From Torymus aiolomorphi (taxonomy: Eukaryota > Arthropoda > Insecta > Hymenoptera > Torymidae), in NCBI GenBank assembly GCA_036365515.1, contig CM070874.1:116378235-116442234 (forward strand): DNA of 64,000 nucleotides, read 5' to 3'. Position numbers and translations under genes: made by a program. Positions 12,199 through 24,900 of the stretch are shown piece after piece. Numbering within the stretch: position 1 is the first letter of the stretch; each line of letters begins with the position of its first letter. The notes under the pieces were generated by a model. That model had not been told where the DNA came from and searched no databases. It was given only the letters and a program-made list of their open reading frames with translations.

Positions 12199-13499
12199 TA
12201 TTTTTTTACTCTAAAACAAGATATTTCAATTTGGTACAAATCCGTGACCCAAAAGTTACGCACTCTCCTTGTAAGATATGGTTCCAAATCATAAATTTAA
12301 TATTTGAGAGTTAAAGCTAAACATTTAAAGTTCCTTGTAAAAGTTTCTAGGATGGTAGAAAATTCTTTACTGTAGTCTATTTTGGTTTAAATTATGGAAG
12401 TGACTGAGCCTTTCTGATATTAAACTTTTTCACTGTACGAAAATTCCAATTCTAAATTCAAGAATATTCAAAAATACCTTGCTAGATATATTAAAGAAAG
12501 CTAATCTCTATTCAAATGCTAGCTTTGTTTAATACGTTATGTATTGTCCTTGACTGGAGAGTCTAAGCTCTGAATGTTTGTTCAAGCGGCTTAACTTGCT
12601 GATGGCAGTTTAAGACACCATAAATGTAACCTACTTATGTCCTTGTATAAATTCCTGTGTGAAAAGAATTAATCAATTAGAGATTTTACAATCTAATGAA
12701 GTTATGTGTGGGCTTGCGTTCTCCAGTCTATAAAATGCTTAGGTATATGCGTTTATAATAGGTGATTATAACTAAACGATATATGATAATAAATTAGATT
12801 AAAATATATTCAAAAGAGAATTAGAATAGTTCGCCCCTATTTTCGTGTCACTAAATAAAATCACAAAACTATGCTCAAAGGCTCAACCAAACATGCTTTA
12901 TCAATGTAAATGCAAATTTCATGTATGGTTACTATGGTATAAATGTAAAAAATTTTAAATTTATAAAATAAACTAATGAAAATTTAAATAAGCTATTACT
13001 GTGAAATATTTACTTGGGATTATGGAGAGTGAAACTTTTGGAGTAACTTCGAGGAATTTCTTCCCCGTTTATGTAGTTTGTTATTAATCATGTAGACAAT
13101 GATTCTTTGCACAAGCCGATGAGCGTCAGCCTCTCTTGTCATGGCTTGGATTTGTTAGTCGATATAGTTGAAAATTCTTCGCTTCCATGCCCTTTGTACT
13201 TTAGCCATGGAAAATCTAGCATCACTTCCGGCCGTTAAAATTCTCGTGGTTTGAACGCTTTAAAGAAGGATTTCTTGTTTAGTAGTTACTGGTTGTGATT
13301 GGCCCAGGCGAATCTTCACTTCTGTATAAGCCAATGAGAACCCGTTTTATATATCACGATGAGTTAGTTAGGTGCTTTGTCTTGATTTTGGAGTGTACCC
13401 TTTCAACTCCTTGAACTCTTTATGAAAATTCTTCGTGACTTCTGAAGGGAAATCCTGGTAAAGACTCTCCTTAGTTTAACTAACAAACTATGTAGCAGA
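12199..13499. other. AT-rich intergenic stretch, no gene seen
   Basis: I found no convincing frame, repeat or splice signal here. Confidence 0.3.
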
Positions 13500-13745
13500 G
13501 AGTGATCTGGCGGGTCATTAAACCCGGTGTCTGGTATACAGACGGAGAGCGCGAGGTAGAGCCGATGTGATCAGTCCGAGAGCCTGAACGAAAAGCTCGG
13601 AGTCGTTGCTCTTTTTTCGGATATATATCCGAAAGTGTAATAAACCTGCGGTTGCGAATACACTGAATATACTCTATAATTCATAAACAGCGTTGCAGTG
13701 CTTTTGACATATGTTCAAAGCCAGTGACAAACCAGGAACTGTCAG
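13500..13745 (+). other. Possible LTR-like fragment
   Basis: The segment has a GC-richer block, a short palindrome (CGGATATATATCCG at 13618) and an AATAAA (13639) followed by CCTGCGGTTGCGAATACACTG, in the order expected of an LTR R-U5 region. No partner LTR, primer-binding site or polypurine tract was found, so this is weak. Confidence 0.2.
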
Positions 13746-13869
13746 TACATTGATTCAAAATTCCTAGTATATACCGCTTATTAATAGTATTAAGAGTAAT
13801 TTTATTATAATAATCAAAATTTACAAGCATAAAAGTATTTTCGCTAACAAAATTGGATTTTTTTCTCTC

Positions 13870-14095
13870 TCGAAATGTCGTCAGTTGGCATTTTTCGTCC
13901 AGGGACGACGCAAACTGGCTTTTCTTGGTTTGAAAAAAGTCAAACTGGTTTTTCTTCGTCTGGGAAGGCGCAAACTGACTTTTTTCGCGGTATAGCCGTT
14001 TGTTGGATTTTCTTCGCCTTAGACGCGTTTTTGGCTTTTCTTCGCCTGTAACTTCAAAGTTGGCCCTTTTTCGTACTGTGCGACAAAATATTCAT
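13870..14095. repeat. Degenerate tandem repeat (CAAACTGGCTTTTCTTCG-like)
   Basis: The words CAAACTGGCTTTTCTTGG, CAAACTGGTTTTTCTTCG, CAAACTGACTTTTTTCG and later weaker copies recur about every 35-40 bp. It has no coding meaning that I can see. Confidence 0.6.
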
Positions 14096-14377
14096 AACTA
14101 TACTATTCATTATAAAAACCCCACAACCACAACTATCATCATTTTTTGGGCCATACGTATAAATGTGATAATCAAAACTTATATTATTATTTAGATACTT
14201 GTTGAATCATTCGGATTTTTACTTCTCTTAATTTCTTCCCCTATTTCAGCATCAACATTTTTTTCAAAAAACTGGATTAAATAAGGAATGTTATGTGTTA
14301 AACATTTACTACTTATCTCTAATGAATCAAAAGTATCATTATAATCAGCCAAAAATCTATATAGAACGAAAAAAAAT

Positions 14378-14700
14378 CTATTTAGGACATTTTCTCATGT
14401 TCAGAATATATTCTTCTAAAAGCCTTAACTTGGGGATTAGTACAGAATCAGAAAAGGAAGCCTGTCTAGCTAAAAATTTCTTTGAAACACAAATTCTTCT
14501 ATTAAAAAAAGTGGTTATACCCGCTAAATGGTGTAATACATTTATTGGAGTAGTTCTAATGCATCCTAAACCTGTTCTAAAAGCCGAATTTTGGATTATA
14601 TATCTAATTTTTTAATCACAGTATTTTTACAGTCTTCGAGGTAAAAAAGTAGTTCATATACTTTCAATGTTATCACCTTCAACTTCCGTAACAATGTTGT
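14378..14700 (-). pseudogene. LINE (Jockey/I-like) post-reverse-transcriptase fragment
   Basis: The minus-strand words KKLDI and, two bases out of frame, IQNSAFRTGLGCIRTTPINV then LAGITTFFNRR and LARQ fit the conserved stretch after the reverse transcriptase of many non-LTR elements (KLD-IQN-ALR-GAFRTSP pattern). It has a two-base frameshift near 14613 and ends at a stop at 14378-14380. It is a short, dead fragment. The assignment rests on one motif and is tentative. Confidence 0.4.
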
Positions 14701-14827
14701 TAATATAATTGAATAGGCATGTGATATAAATTCCGTGTGCACTGATATGTCCAAGGATAAACCAAGGAACACCTAGACCACGCATTCGATGCATTCCGAC
14801 ACCTGGACACAAAAACTTATGGAGTGC

Positions 14828-14956
14828 ACCTCGGGGGGGGGGGGGGGGGGCACCAATATTTTTTTTGTCAAATGACCAGTAAATTATTATTTATGATAGT
14901 ACAATTTCATGTATTATATATTTGGAGCTATTATTATGTTATGATACATTAGTATA
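14828..14956 (+). repeat. Dispersed repeat copy B (pairs with 8468-8578)
   Basis: Same sequence and orientation as 8468-8578, but preceded by a run of about 18 G instead of 7. It continues to GATACATTAGTATATTACG, where similarity ends. Confidence 0.85.
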
Positions 14957-15429
14957 TTACGAGGGTGATAATTCACGTCGTGCAGTGGGCCACTGAAGGC
15001 ACTATAATGTCATACGATATTTTATAGCACGTTCACATAAATCCACTGTCACGACTATCCGAATAAACACAATGCATACCATATATATGCGTGTAAAAAG
15101 CAAGATTTTCGGTTTTTATGAAATTAAATTTAAATTTTCCTGGTGACTTGATATTTTCATTACAGAATAAGATTTTGTAACTGAAATGCATACTCTCTAG
15201 GTGGTTTTATGAAAAAATTATCGATTTTGATGAAATGACGAAAAAAATGCTTTTCTCTCCGTAAGAGCCTATGTTAAAAATTAAATTTTCACAAATTTTG
15301 TTCTCCGTAGTTCACCTGGTGACCCTACTTGAGAAAAAATACAAAAAAAAGTTAAAATTCGTACTTTCAGTAGGTATTTTTCTTTTAATATTTCAGTAGT
15401 TATTTTTTGGTTAATATTTTTACCCAGGC
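14957..15429. other. AT-rich spacer, nothing recognised
   Basis: I see no gene or clear repeat. Confidence 0.3.
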
Positions 15430-15813
15430 TTAAGGGGGTGTGGTACTCATGCACTCTGTTTTACCGGCAGAACTCGGCAAATTCTATATTATTAAAATAA
15501 ATATCGAATTACATCTTATAAAGAGATAGTTGCCCTGTGTAATGTAATAATCTACCAGCCTGCGCAGTTTTGAGCCCAAATATCAACGGCACCCTAAAAA
15601 ATTTTACGAACGAAATTTCGGTTATTTTTGTTCGCAAAATTTTTTAGGATGCCGTTGATATTTGAGCTCAAAACTGCGTAGGCTGGTAGATTATTACATT
15701 GCGCAGGGCAACTATCTCTTTATAAGACGTAATTCGATATATTTATTTTAATAATATAGAATTTACCGTGTTCTGCCGGTAAAACAGAGTACATGAGTAC
15801 CACACCCTCTTAA
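15430..15813. mobile_element. Palindromic MITE with TTAA ends
   Basis: Almost the whole element folds on itself: arms of about 185 bp begin TTAAGGGGGTGTGGTACTCA on the left and mirror at the right, meeting at about 15621. TTAA at both ends is the target duplication of piggyBac- and Kolobok-type transposons. It is non-coding. Confidence 0.8.
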
Positions 15814-16170
15814 CTCCAATCCATTCCTATAAATTCATAGAAACAAAATATTATTCTTAGAATATTTATTAGTGTCATTTTTTTAGTAACAATAACTAAA
15901 TCCCATTAAATAATAATTAAAGTTATGCCATTTTCGATACAAAAAGACTTTTGGTTGTAAAAGTAATTATGAGTTGCATATAAAAATCATAGAATAAAAC
16001 ATTACATATACTTTATTTTATATTTCGAAAAATTCATTAAATCGCACGCGGAAATTCCATATTTTTAAATTAGTTACACACATCTTATGAATTATTCAAA
16101 AATTTCTGGTGATAATTTTGATTAGAACTTAAAACAACAAAAAATACTTTGACCTTTTTAAAATTTAAAA
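15814..16170. other. AT-rich spacer upstream of the Ig gene
   Basis: I see nothing beyond low-complexity AT-rich sequence. Confidence 0.3.
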
Positions 16171-16449
16171 CAAAAATATGCAATCAAGTTTGTTTTCGTA
16201 TCCGATCCGTCACTTGAATAAACATGCAAATGCACCACCAAATCCGTTCATCAGACCATTGTTATTGCAAAAATGGGCATCGGAAAGGACACACACACAG
16301 CAAACCAACAGAGAAACTCACGTTCGCGTACGCCGTACGGGCGGTAGCTACAGTGGGGACGCGGGTAAACGTGCGGGTGTAAGAATTGCGCACACGCCGA
16401 CAATTTATCTAACCAGACTTTCTGTTGGTAATAATGAAATTCTCGTGCG

Positions 16450-16640
16450 CCACGTGTGCGATACAGCATTGGCCGCGCGGCGCTTGATTACCGGAGCAGC
16501 GCGCGTATATACGCGACTCCTACACTTCCTACCCTACCGGCTCTCCTTCTCTTTCCCGACGCGTGGACGAGATGACGTCGGATGCGCGGACGCGCGGCTA
16601 GTTTGTGTATAAAACGTCGTGCCCGCGAACGGTCTGGAGC
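16450..16640 (+). promoter_or_regulatory. TATA promoter of the Ig-domain gene
   Basis: GC-rich sequence with a CRE-like TGACGTCG (16574) precedes a TATAAAA at 16608-16614. Transcription would start about 30 bp on, near 16640 (GCATTCG, initiator-like). The start codon of the four-exon gene follows at 16707. Confidence 0.6.
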
Positions 16641-19600
16641 ATTCGAACGACAGTCGTCAACAAAAGTATATACAGGGAAAACGAATTTTTAGAAACGAAT
16701 TGCATCATGGGATTTGCCATTATCTTCGTTTCGCTCGTCGCTGTGGCTGCCGCGTCAAGTAAGTGTAATTTAAATTGAGAAATCTATTCGACGTGAGATG
16801 TCTACTTATTACGTTATTTATGAAATAGCGAATATATTATCATAGATATTTATATTTATAATGAATTATTTGCTCTTGTAATTCACATTTAAGCGATAAT
16901 ACACAGTATCTGATAATAAAAACAATTTTATGAATTAACAATTTTTTCCTTGTTTTCGAAACACAAAGCTTTTAATAAATGTTAAAGATTTCTACGTATA
17001 TTTATTGCATGCTGAAAATAATTTATCTTACTTTTTACTGGAATATCTAATTAATAGATTTATTCAAGTATTTTTTATAATAAATTAAATACGTTGGGCG
17101 AATTAATATTATTTTTAAAAAAAGTGTCTTATTAGCGTGTTTTTATTATTTTAAAATATAAAATATTATTGCAATCGTAAAATATCATAATATAACATAT
17201 ACTTCTACATATTCTCATTGTGTTTTTAAAATTCAAATGTACGGTTTTAATTTACAGCTAGTTTTATGATAATTTTTTTATCATAAGTTTCTTTTTAAGG
17301 ATGTTCAATGGTTACAGCAAAGTTAACAGAAGTCTTTGAAATTTTAATATATCATTACTTAGATAAAATAAAAGCAGCTTGAATTTTTTCAATATTTTAT
17401 ACTGAGCATTTTTTCGAGAAAAAAATTCATGAAAATCGAGTTTTTAACATAGGCTGTTATGGGAGAGTGAGGTTATGTGACCTTTGGACATAAAAATCTC
17501 ATATAAAAAGTTAAGAGATTAGGTTAAAAGACCTTTATTTGAATAGAAAAATAATCAAAAAATAAAAACGTAGAGGGATCTTGACCGCTTACAGGACATT
17601 TGGGAAAGAAGTAAGTGAAACCGTAAACAAAACACCGAGTTCGTTGGCTGCGCGAGGAGGTGCGCGGTGAGCGGGGAGCGCCCGCGGGGAGAGAGGGGCG
17701 TCCCTCGCCTCGCCCCGCAGCATGACACCATTGAACATCCTTAAGTACATTTGTACACATTTCATATTTGCAATCATCACCAGCACTTTTCCTTATAGAA
17801 TATTTTTTAATTTTCAAAAATAGCATTTTGCTTTATACTGAGAATTTTTCTATACAGAAAAAAATCTTATAATAATAATAACCAAAATAATAATAATGTT
17901 TACTACAAATTGTAATTTTCATGAGAATATGAGTTTGTTCCTCATTTTCCAATATAAGAATTTTAACTACAAAATTTTTCTCCGCGTTTAAGGAACTGTT
18001 TCAATTCAGTCTAATAATTATTTTATTTTAAAATATTCGTCATTACTTTAAAATTAACAATTTATTTACTCATTGAGTTTTTACAAGAAGTTCTTGTCGT
18101 CATAAACAATCACGTAATACTTACAATGTGTAGAAAATCTCATTTATTTTTTCAATGGAATTTTTCATAACAGTTTAAAAGTTTTAGACCAAGAAATTTC
18201 TTTATGTACATTTCAAGAAATATATAGTTGAAAGTACATAAAAAGTATAAAATTTTTATGATTTTCGGAGATAAGAATTTCAAATAAGGAAATCGGGTAC
18301 ACTCAGATCACCTTATGACTTTGTCTTGAACAAAGAAAAAAGGATACTACTCGTTCTGAAAGACTAAATAAATATTTATCGATAAATATCATTTACAAGG
18401 AAATGTATGACTAAAGCATGTTATAAGTATTTATTATTAAGATATTTATACTTATAAATATAGTTCTCATTTTAAAAATGCATTCAATTTATATTTCACT
18501 GGAAATAATAAATTAAATAAAGATTATTTCGAATACCTCCAGTAACAAGCTTAAATTATGTTTATAATTCCTTATTTACTTTTGATAGCTGTGCCGTGGG
18601 ATAACTCGGATTCAGCTCTAATACCATGCAAGGCTAGTAAAGGGGAAAACCCTAAACGTAATTTACATTTTGAATGGACTTTCAACTCATCGCCTGTTTT
18701 GGATAATGCTGCAATGAAAGATAGGGTATTCGTCACAGGGGACGGAGAGCTATTAATTAATAGCTTTTCAAGCAAAGATCATGGAAAGTACACATGCCGT
18801 ATTACGCATGGGAAGCCCGCCATTGTAGAACGCACAATTGATGTTGATGATAAATGTAATGAAACATTTTCAATTATTTATAATTATGAAATTTATCTCG
18901 TGCAATCTGACTATTATCTTGTTAATAGATCATGACATTTATGAGAGTCATGTTGAATTTTCAAATCACGGCAACCCTGGTGGAAATCGATTGCATTATT
19001 TGCCTAATAAATAGCTAGGTTCACTAATAATCATCAAGAACTAGACACTTTTCTTGGTCATTTCTATCCATCGATGAAACGATTTGTCCAACCATATTCA
19101 ACATTTAATAGACAGAATAATAGCATAAGTTTTTTCAGAGATTTACTTTAGCTTATTTATGAGTATTTAAAAGATATTACAGTTGCTAGTTTTTTAGTTA
19201 GGAAATTGCTAGTAAGAGGCTTGCTATATTGTGGCGATAAGTGAGTGAGACAGAATTAAATGGAAAAATCATTGTTTTCGTTTGTATCCCCTGAAACAGT
19301 ACTATAAACGAATTAAACACCAATAATTCGTGTTTACATTTTCGTTAAGTATTTTTTTTTAATATCTGTTTTTAAATACATGATCAAATTACAGAGAAAA
19401 TTTAGTAAAATCATTTTAAGATTAGGTTATCTCCATTAAATAGAGAATATGACCGAAAAAATGGTTTTATCACTATCCAGAAATTATCTATTTTTACTAG
19501 CCATTTATTAAGTTCCTGGCCATTTTTCGATAGAGAAATTTCTACCAGGGAAAAAAACTGCAATATTATCGTATTTTACTACACAAGTTGTGATTTGCTT

Positions 19601-20802
19601 CTAAGTATTCTGTTTGTACATTGATAAATAACGAAAAACGTGCATACATTCTAGATATTTAAGAGATAATTTATTTGTTAAAAAAAAGTTTTTGAATATC
19701 TTACTTAAAATGTGATTATAATATTCAGTTCTACATATACTACAGTATATTGGCATTAATGTATGTATATTGTTCTTTTCAGATAAACTAAAGGGAGAAA
19801 CTTGTTCTACGGCTTTATGTATTGAAGCTGCAAAATGTGATAGTCCTGTAGCTAGTCCATGTCCTTTCAAAGGGGAGGTCTGTTGTAACGCAAGTAAGTA
19901 AAGAATAGTATTTTATATAATTAATTATTACTAATATTAATATATGAAAGTTTCTCATTCATGAAAAATAAACATGGCCATATGCATTAAATTATTTTAA
20001 ATTTACAATGTTTTTTTTACAATAAGTATAAAACAAAATTAAGATCTACACATATTGAACTGAACTTTACCAAGCGAAGCGTTTAATTAACTTAACATTA
20101 CCAATTTTCACGAGTTATTTATTGTAATTTAAATAATACTTTAATCCTCTAAATATTATAAGTAGTACATTTTTTCTCAAGGGAACGTACAAAGCCAACT
20201 TTTTTACATTTTTTCTTGAGGGCATGTAAAATATAACTTTTCAACGCAAACATCTTACGAAAAATAATAATGAAAGAGTTTATAAACTTTTCTCAGTGTA
20301 GTTTCTATTTGATAGAAGAGGCTGATATTTGTATTTTTCCAAAAAAATTTTTAGAAACTATTTAATTAAATAAAATCCGGAGTGTCGGTAACGCAGGCAT
20401 TGCGTTAGCACTCTGATTTTTCAATACAAATATCTTACGAAAAACTAATGGAATCACTCAAAAAACGTTCTCTACAGTATTTAGGTATACGAAGGGCTTG
20501 AAATTCTCGTCTTACCAAATAAACGTTTAAAAATTGATTTATCAATAATTAAATTGAATTAATTCTATGGTTCTTTATATGGCAAAAGATGCTTTTGAAC
20601 TATGTAGGACGGCCAATAAAAATATCAGTATTATGTAAACTTAATTTTTTTTATTTTTATAGGTAAAATAAAAGAGCAAGATAAACATCGTTGTCGTCAC
20701 TTTTATGGTGAGTGCATGACAAGTTGCTTTTCAGCGAATCTTCGTAGGAAGGCTGATGACTGTGAAGAAGGAACTACATGCTGTGTTTTAGTTTGAAATA
20801 AA
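16640..20802 (+). CDS. Secreted protein: one Ig domain plus two six-cysteine modules (four exons)
   Basis: Coding exons are 16707-16758, 18589-18855, 19783-19893 and 20663-20796; all introns are GT-AG and all are phase 1. The 187-residue product starts MGFAIIFVSLVAVAAAS, a good signal peptide, so it should be secreted. Exon 2 is an Ig domain with Cys31, Trp47 (FEW) and the DHGKYTC signature ending at Cys87. Exon 3 is a six-cysteine module (Cys114, 119, 125, 133, 140, 141). Exon 4 is another (Cys154, 161, 165, 177, 183, 184). Both modules end in CC, and exon 4 spacing (6, 3, 11, 5, 0) fits the beta-defensin-type pattern, though several unrelated small folds share it. AATAAA follows the stop at 20797. 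I do not recognise an orthologue. A role in immunity, protease inhibition or venom/saliva is only a guess from the architecture. Confidence 0.75.
17295..17744. mobile_element. TTAA-flanked MITE inside intron 1 of the Ig gene
   Basis: The ends TTAAGGATGTTCAATGGT (17295) and its exact inverse (ending 17744) give 18-bp terminal repeats including TTAA. A GC-rich block near 17640-17720 contrasts with the AT-rich intron. It encodes no transposase. Confidence 0.7.
20240..20520. repeat. Dispersed repeat in intron 3 (related to 36600-36910)
   Basis: The words TATTTAATTAAATAAA, ATCTTACGAAAAA(C)TAAT and GGAATCACTCAAAAAAC occur in the same order as in the 36.6-36.9 kb repeat. Similarity is diffuse, which suggests an old element. 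Confidence 0.5.
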
Positions 20803-20879
20803 ACTATTAAAGAGAATTAAATGATTGTAATTTTGTACGTATTGTATGATAAATAAATTAATTTTAAGCTAGCGATGAT

Positions 20880-23690
20880 TATTCATTCTCTCATACTCGT
20901 TCAGATACTAATTTATATATTTGTATGAAATAATATAACATTGATTACACTTTGCAATGCTGATTACTATAAAGTTTTAAGTTTTTTTCATCGAAATCGG
21001 TTTTGTGAATGTAACTATAATAATTAAATTGATATTATGGAAATAGCTGTCCGCTAAAAAAGAAAATGACTAAAAAATATTATTTTTTATCTAACTTGTA
21101 ATGTTGTAGGGGTTACTTTGTAGTAGCTGTATTATATTAGAAAGAATCGAATATTTTAATACAGTTCACAAACCAATGTTAAAGAAACGTTTATATAGAA
21201 CTGTATTATGATAAAAAAATAATATATCAAATAATTATCAATACTGCCGTAAGTATTTGATGCTATTCATTCAAATAAAAAGTTGAAATTAATTTTAAAG
21301 TAAAACTAAACAATTTTTTCAATTAAAATCGCCAATCTGTTTCCTGTTATCTCGTTACTTTGAAACTTAGAAACCACACATTCAATTATTTTGGCCCCAA
21401 ATAGATGACAAGCATCCTCGTGCTCAAAATAAAAAAAAACACAGAGCCTTATCGATTAATACCTGCTCAATAAAAACCAAAAATATATGAATTTAATGAG
21501 TTTAAATTATTTAATAATCTGAAATTAAAGCGTTTGAATTACAATTAGTATCTTATATTTAAGTATTCATAATGGAACAGATATTTTATTGAGAAATATT
21601 TTCGATGATGCATACACGCGCAAAGTAAATATACACGAGCTATTGTTATGCATTGGAGTTCCTCTTTTATCTCTCTCCGCTTTCCAGCCTTTATCTTTAC
21701 GTTTTATTCCGTTTACGTAAACTTTTTAGTAGAATAGTAAATTAAGTTTACGGAAGCCAAAGTAACAATAAATTTGCATCAGTTTTTTTCTTCCAAATAT
21801 TAAAACTGCTAATTATATATTTTAAATATTTTATAGAAACAAATGTTACATCCTGCCGTTATTTAAGTTTGTTTACTTAAAAATAGGGACAATACTATAA
21901 TCAAATCAAGATTAATTTCCTTATTAGATGAATGCTTTAAGCTATTCTGTATAATATTATGAATTAGTTTGACATTAGGTGTCTTTGAATTATAACCAAG
22001 TATTTTAGAAACTGATAGTTTAATTTTTATTAAAAAACAATTAAAATGTGATTTAATATATTCGAAGTTACGTTTAACCATAAATTTACAATTTAACAAT
22101 TTTTTAAAATATTTTAAACCTTGAATAATAAAATTCTATGCTAATCTCTGCTCTTTATTTTGTAGAAACACTTAAAATTCAACTAGAATTTATGTTATTA
22201 TTTTCAATTAATTTTGAAATATTTTCATCGCATGGATTATTTTGTTATCTACAAAATTGTATGATTATGTATCCAATTTCAATTGTCCGAAACCAATTCT
22301 AATTTATTTATTTTGTATTTAGCATAACTCTTTTTTTTTTAGAAAGCAAAAAACTTAACGTTGAATGTTTTTCACAAGAATATTGAATTGGTTGGAAAAA
22401 TTTGAAGTTAAAGTGCACGTAATCTCCAATTCATTTATAAAAACATAAAAAATAACATTTTTTTATTATCAACATCAGCTGCAACATTATCTTTCGTAGG
22501 CTAAGTCACAATATAGATCTTCCTCTACATATTGGCCAACCAGTGCTTGGTTAAATCTTAGCTTTAAAAATGGATTACCGCACGTGCTAGATTTCATATA
22601 GTTAGTCAGAGATTGTGACGTATAGACCATTCTTAAAATGATACAATAGCACTAAGGTTTTCGTTAGAAAACTTCTCATGATCTAAATGTATTGGAGAAA
22701 GTTTGGTACTTGTGCACCAGGACAGATTTGCATGGTCACAGCTTGCGATTCCAGAGGCTTTGATTTCTGACTGTGTAATAGATAAATTGAAAAATGCACT
22801 TAAGTTCAATTTCATATTTTCTTTGTTTAGAATTAATTTTTGTGTTAAGCAATTTGTAATTAATTGACTATAAACATATTATCTTTGAATTACTCAAAAA
22901 ACAGCAAAGTAAATATACAAAGTGTATTAGGAATGATTTTCTTCTTTATTCTTTGTTAGATATATATAACAAAATTGCATATGTACTTCTTCTCTCGCAT
23001 TAGTTGCTATCGTGCATTCAGAAATTCATTTATTTAGAATTTCGAATTTCCAAATTAAACCTTTTGACAAATATAAAGTTACAGCATGTTTCTTTAGGGG
23101 TTATATTAAGCTTAAACTAATATCGAAATGAAATAAAAATTCCACATATAAAGTAACAATTCCCTCTTAAAATATAGTGAACATTTTCATTTTCAGTAAA
23201 ATAAAAAAGGTCCCAATTTTGCTCTTTCCACGTAAATAATGTTACGGATCGCAGATTATCCAATGTCTGGGTAGCTGTACACCCGTTTATTTATCTGTCA
23301 GTAACCAAATCTAAATAACATAAAAGTAAAAGGAAACTTCACTTTAAATTTCCACCGTGTCGCGCCCTTTTAAGCCCTTATTTTCTCCTTTTCTAGTATA
23401 GCATCTTAGCTCGATCCCGAGCTAGTAGGATTAGGTTCCTAGGCTCAAAAACGAGCAAATTTTCTTCTTCGAACAAAAAAAGGTGAGTTTTTCAGAAAAA
23501 TCCGATGTAACACAAATAAGGCTCATTGAGTATTTTCGAACATTTTGCATCAAACGACTAATTCCGTCTTAAATAGCAAACCATAACCATATCAAACTAC
23601 AAAAAACATTAATGAACGATGAAAAAACCCCGAGAAGGAATGGACATGAGCTCGACTAGTCTCCTCGGATCTCCTTTTTTGTCTTCTACA
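20880..23690. other. AT-rich intergenic region, no gene assigned
   Basis: Only short frames occur. A 60-codon minus-strand frame (22633-22815, start MKLNLSAFFN) has mixed composition, but I recognise no family and no splice partners, so I do not call it. Confidence 0.3.
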
Positions 23691-23704
23691 CCCTGACAGC
23701 GGTA

Positions 23705-23708
<4 letters not shown>

Positions 23709-23790
<82 letters not shown>
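23709..23790. repeat. (CT)n microsatellite
   Basis: A CT dinucleotide run about 80 bp long at the left edge of a GC-rich island. It gives artefactual Arg-Glu and Leu-Ser frames. Confidence 0.95.
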
Positions 23791-23795
<5 letters not shown>

Positions 23796-24170
23796 GGCGT
23801 ATACGCAGCGCTCGCGGACCTCGACAGCCCGAGGCACAGCAGGCAGATGCCGAGGTACAGCTGTTTTCGGAGCCCGCGGCACCGCAGCGCGAAATCATGC
23901 ACGCAGTGCTCGCGCAGAGCAAGAGCGAGAGAGGCAAGTATAGAAAAGGCTGTGACGGCAAGGTGGACGGGCGCGCACTCAGGAGAGAGAAGAGAATCGC
24001 CCGCTGGGGTGGAGCGCGCGGTGAGTAGAGGAAGGAGGCACACGCGAGAATCGAGAGAGAGAGGCCCCCGCCAATTATAGCCGAAGGCACTCGCGACTTG
24101 TGTGTATACGTATATACAGCGTGCACACACTGCGATGTCAATGACAATGACGCTGACTGGCACGGTTGCG
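23790..24170. promoter_or_regulatory. GC-rich island with GA tracts
   Basis: CpG-bearing, GA-rich sequence stands out sharply from AT-rich flanks. Frames are open on both strands but composition-driven and without recognisable domains. A promoter or enhancer role is an inference. Confidence 0.35.
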
Positions 24171-24639
24171 CAGTAAAAGAGTCTTCCTAATTTTTGGATT
24201 TTGAGTAAATTGAAAAATATAGTATATATGGTGCATCAGATGCATTTGTGAGGTGCGTTGACAGTTAAATTTGCATATTTAGGTGTAACATTAGCTATAA
24301 TTATTTTGCTCTCATAGACATATTGATTTGAATTTAAATAAGTACAACATTTTTGTTATTAGAATTTGATGTTAAAATGGGGAAAATTTTTAAAAACAGA
24401 TTTTAGTTTCCAAACCTTACAATTTTAATTGAAAAAAATTAGTACTTTTAATATATTTCCAGAAAACCATTTTCACTATTACGAAATTTCAGTTAAATGA
24501 ACTGCAATATGTATAATAAACGTATAATAACTACATTTATTTCTTCTCATACTGTGCATGTCCTCAACCTCTCTGTAGCACGAATTCGTATGTATACAGC
24601 GAAAAATCTGTGGACTCATACGTCCATTCATAATGCGAC

Positions 24640-24900
24640 GAGAATTTCGTAGTTGCAGTGAGGAATACGCGAACCGAGCGATAGAGCCACGCGGTTAGAC
24701 CGCTCGCGGGGGTAGAAGACGAATGAGAGAGAGCGAGAGGGGGGTTGGAGAAGGAAAGCCGGGGCGAGGGGAAACGAGAAAAGGCTCGAGGGCAGGAGGA
24801 GCGAGACAATGCATATATCGCCGTGCCTCCGGCGAATCAGCGGCGGACCAAGGCCTCTCTCTTTCTCTTTCTCTTTCTTTTTCATTTAGCCTTTACCTTC
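24640..24900. promoter_or_regulatory. GC-rich, GA/CT-rich island
   Basis: This is a second short island of the same kind, with GAGAGAGCGAG on one side and CTTTCTCTTTCTC on the other. No coding evidence. Confidence 0.3.

Noticed and set aside
16178..16612. 144-codon frame upstream of the Ig gene
   Set aside because: It overlaps the promoter of the Ig gene, has no recognisable domain and lies in GC-rich promoter sequence.
22633..22815. 60-codon minus-strand frame as an exon
   Set aside because: No family, no supported splice sites and no neighbouring exons.
23592..24163. Arg-Glu and Ser-Leu frames over the GC-rich island
   Set aside because: They run through (CT)n, overlap on both strands and show no domain.
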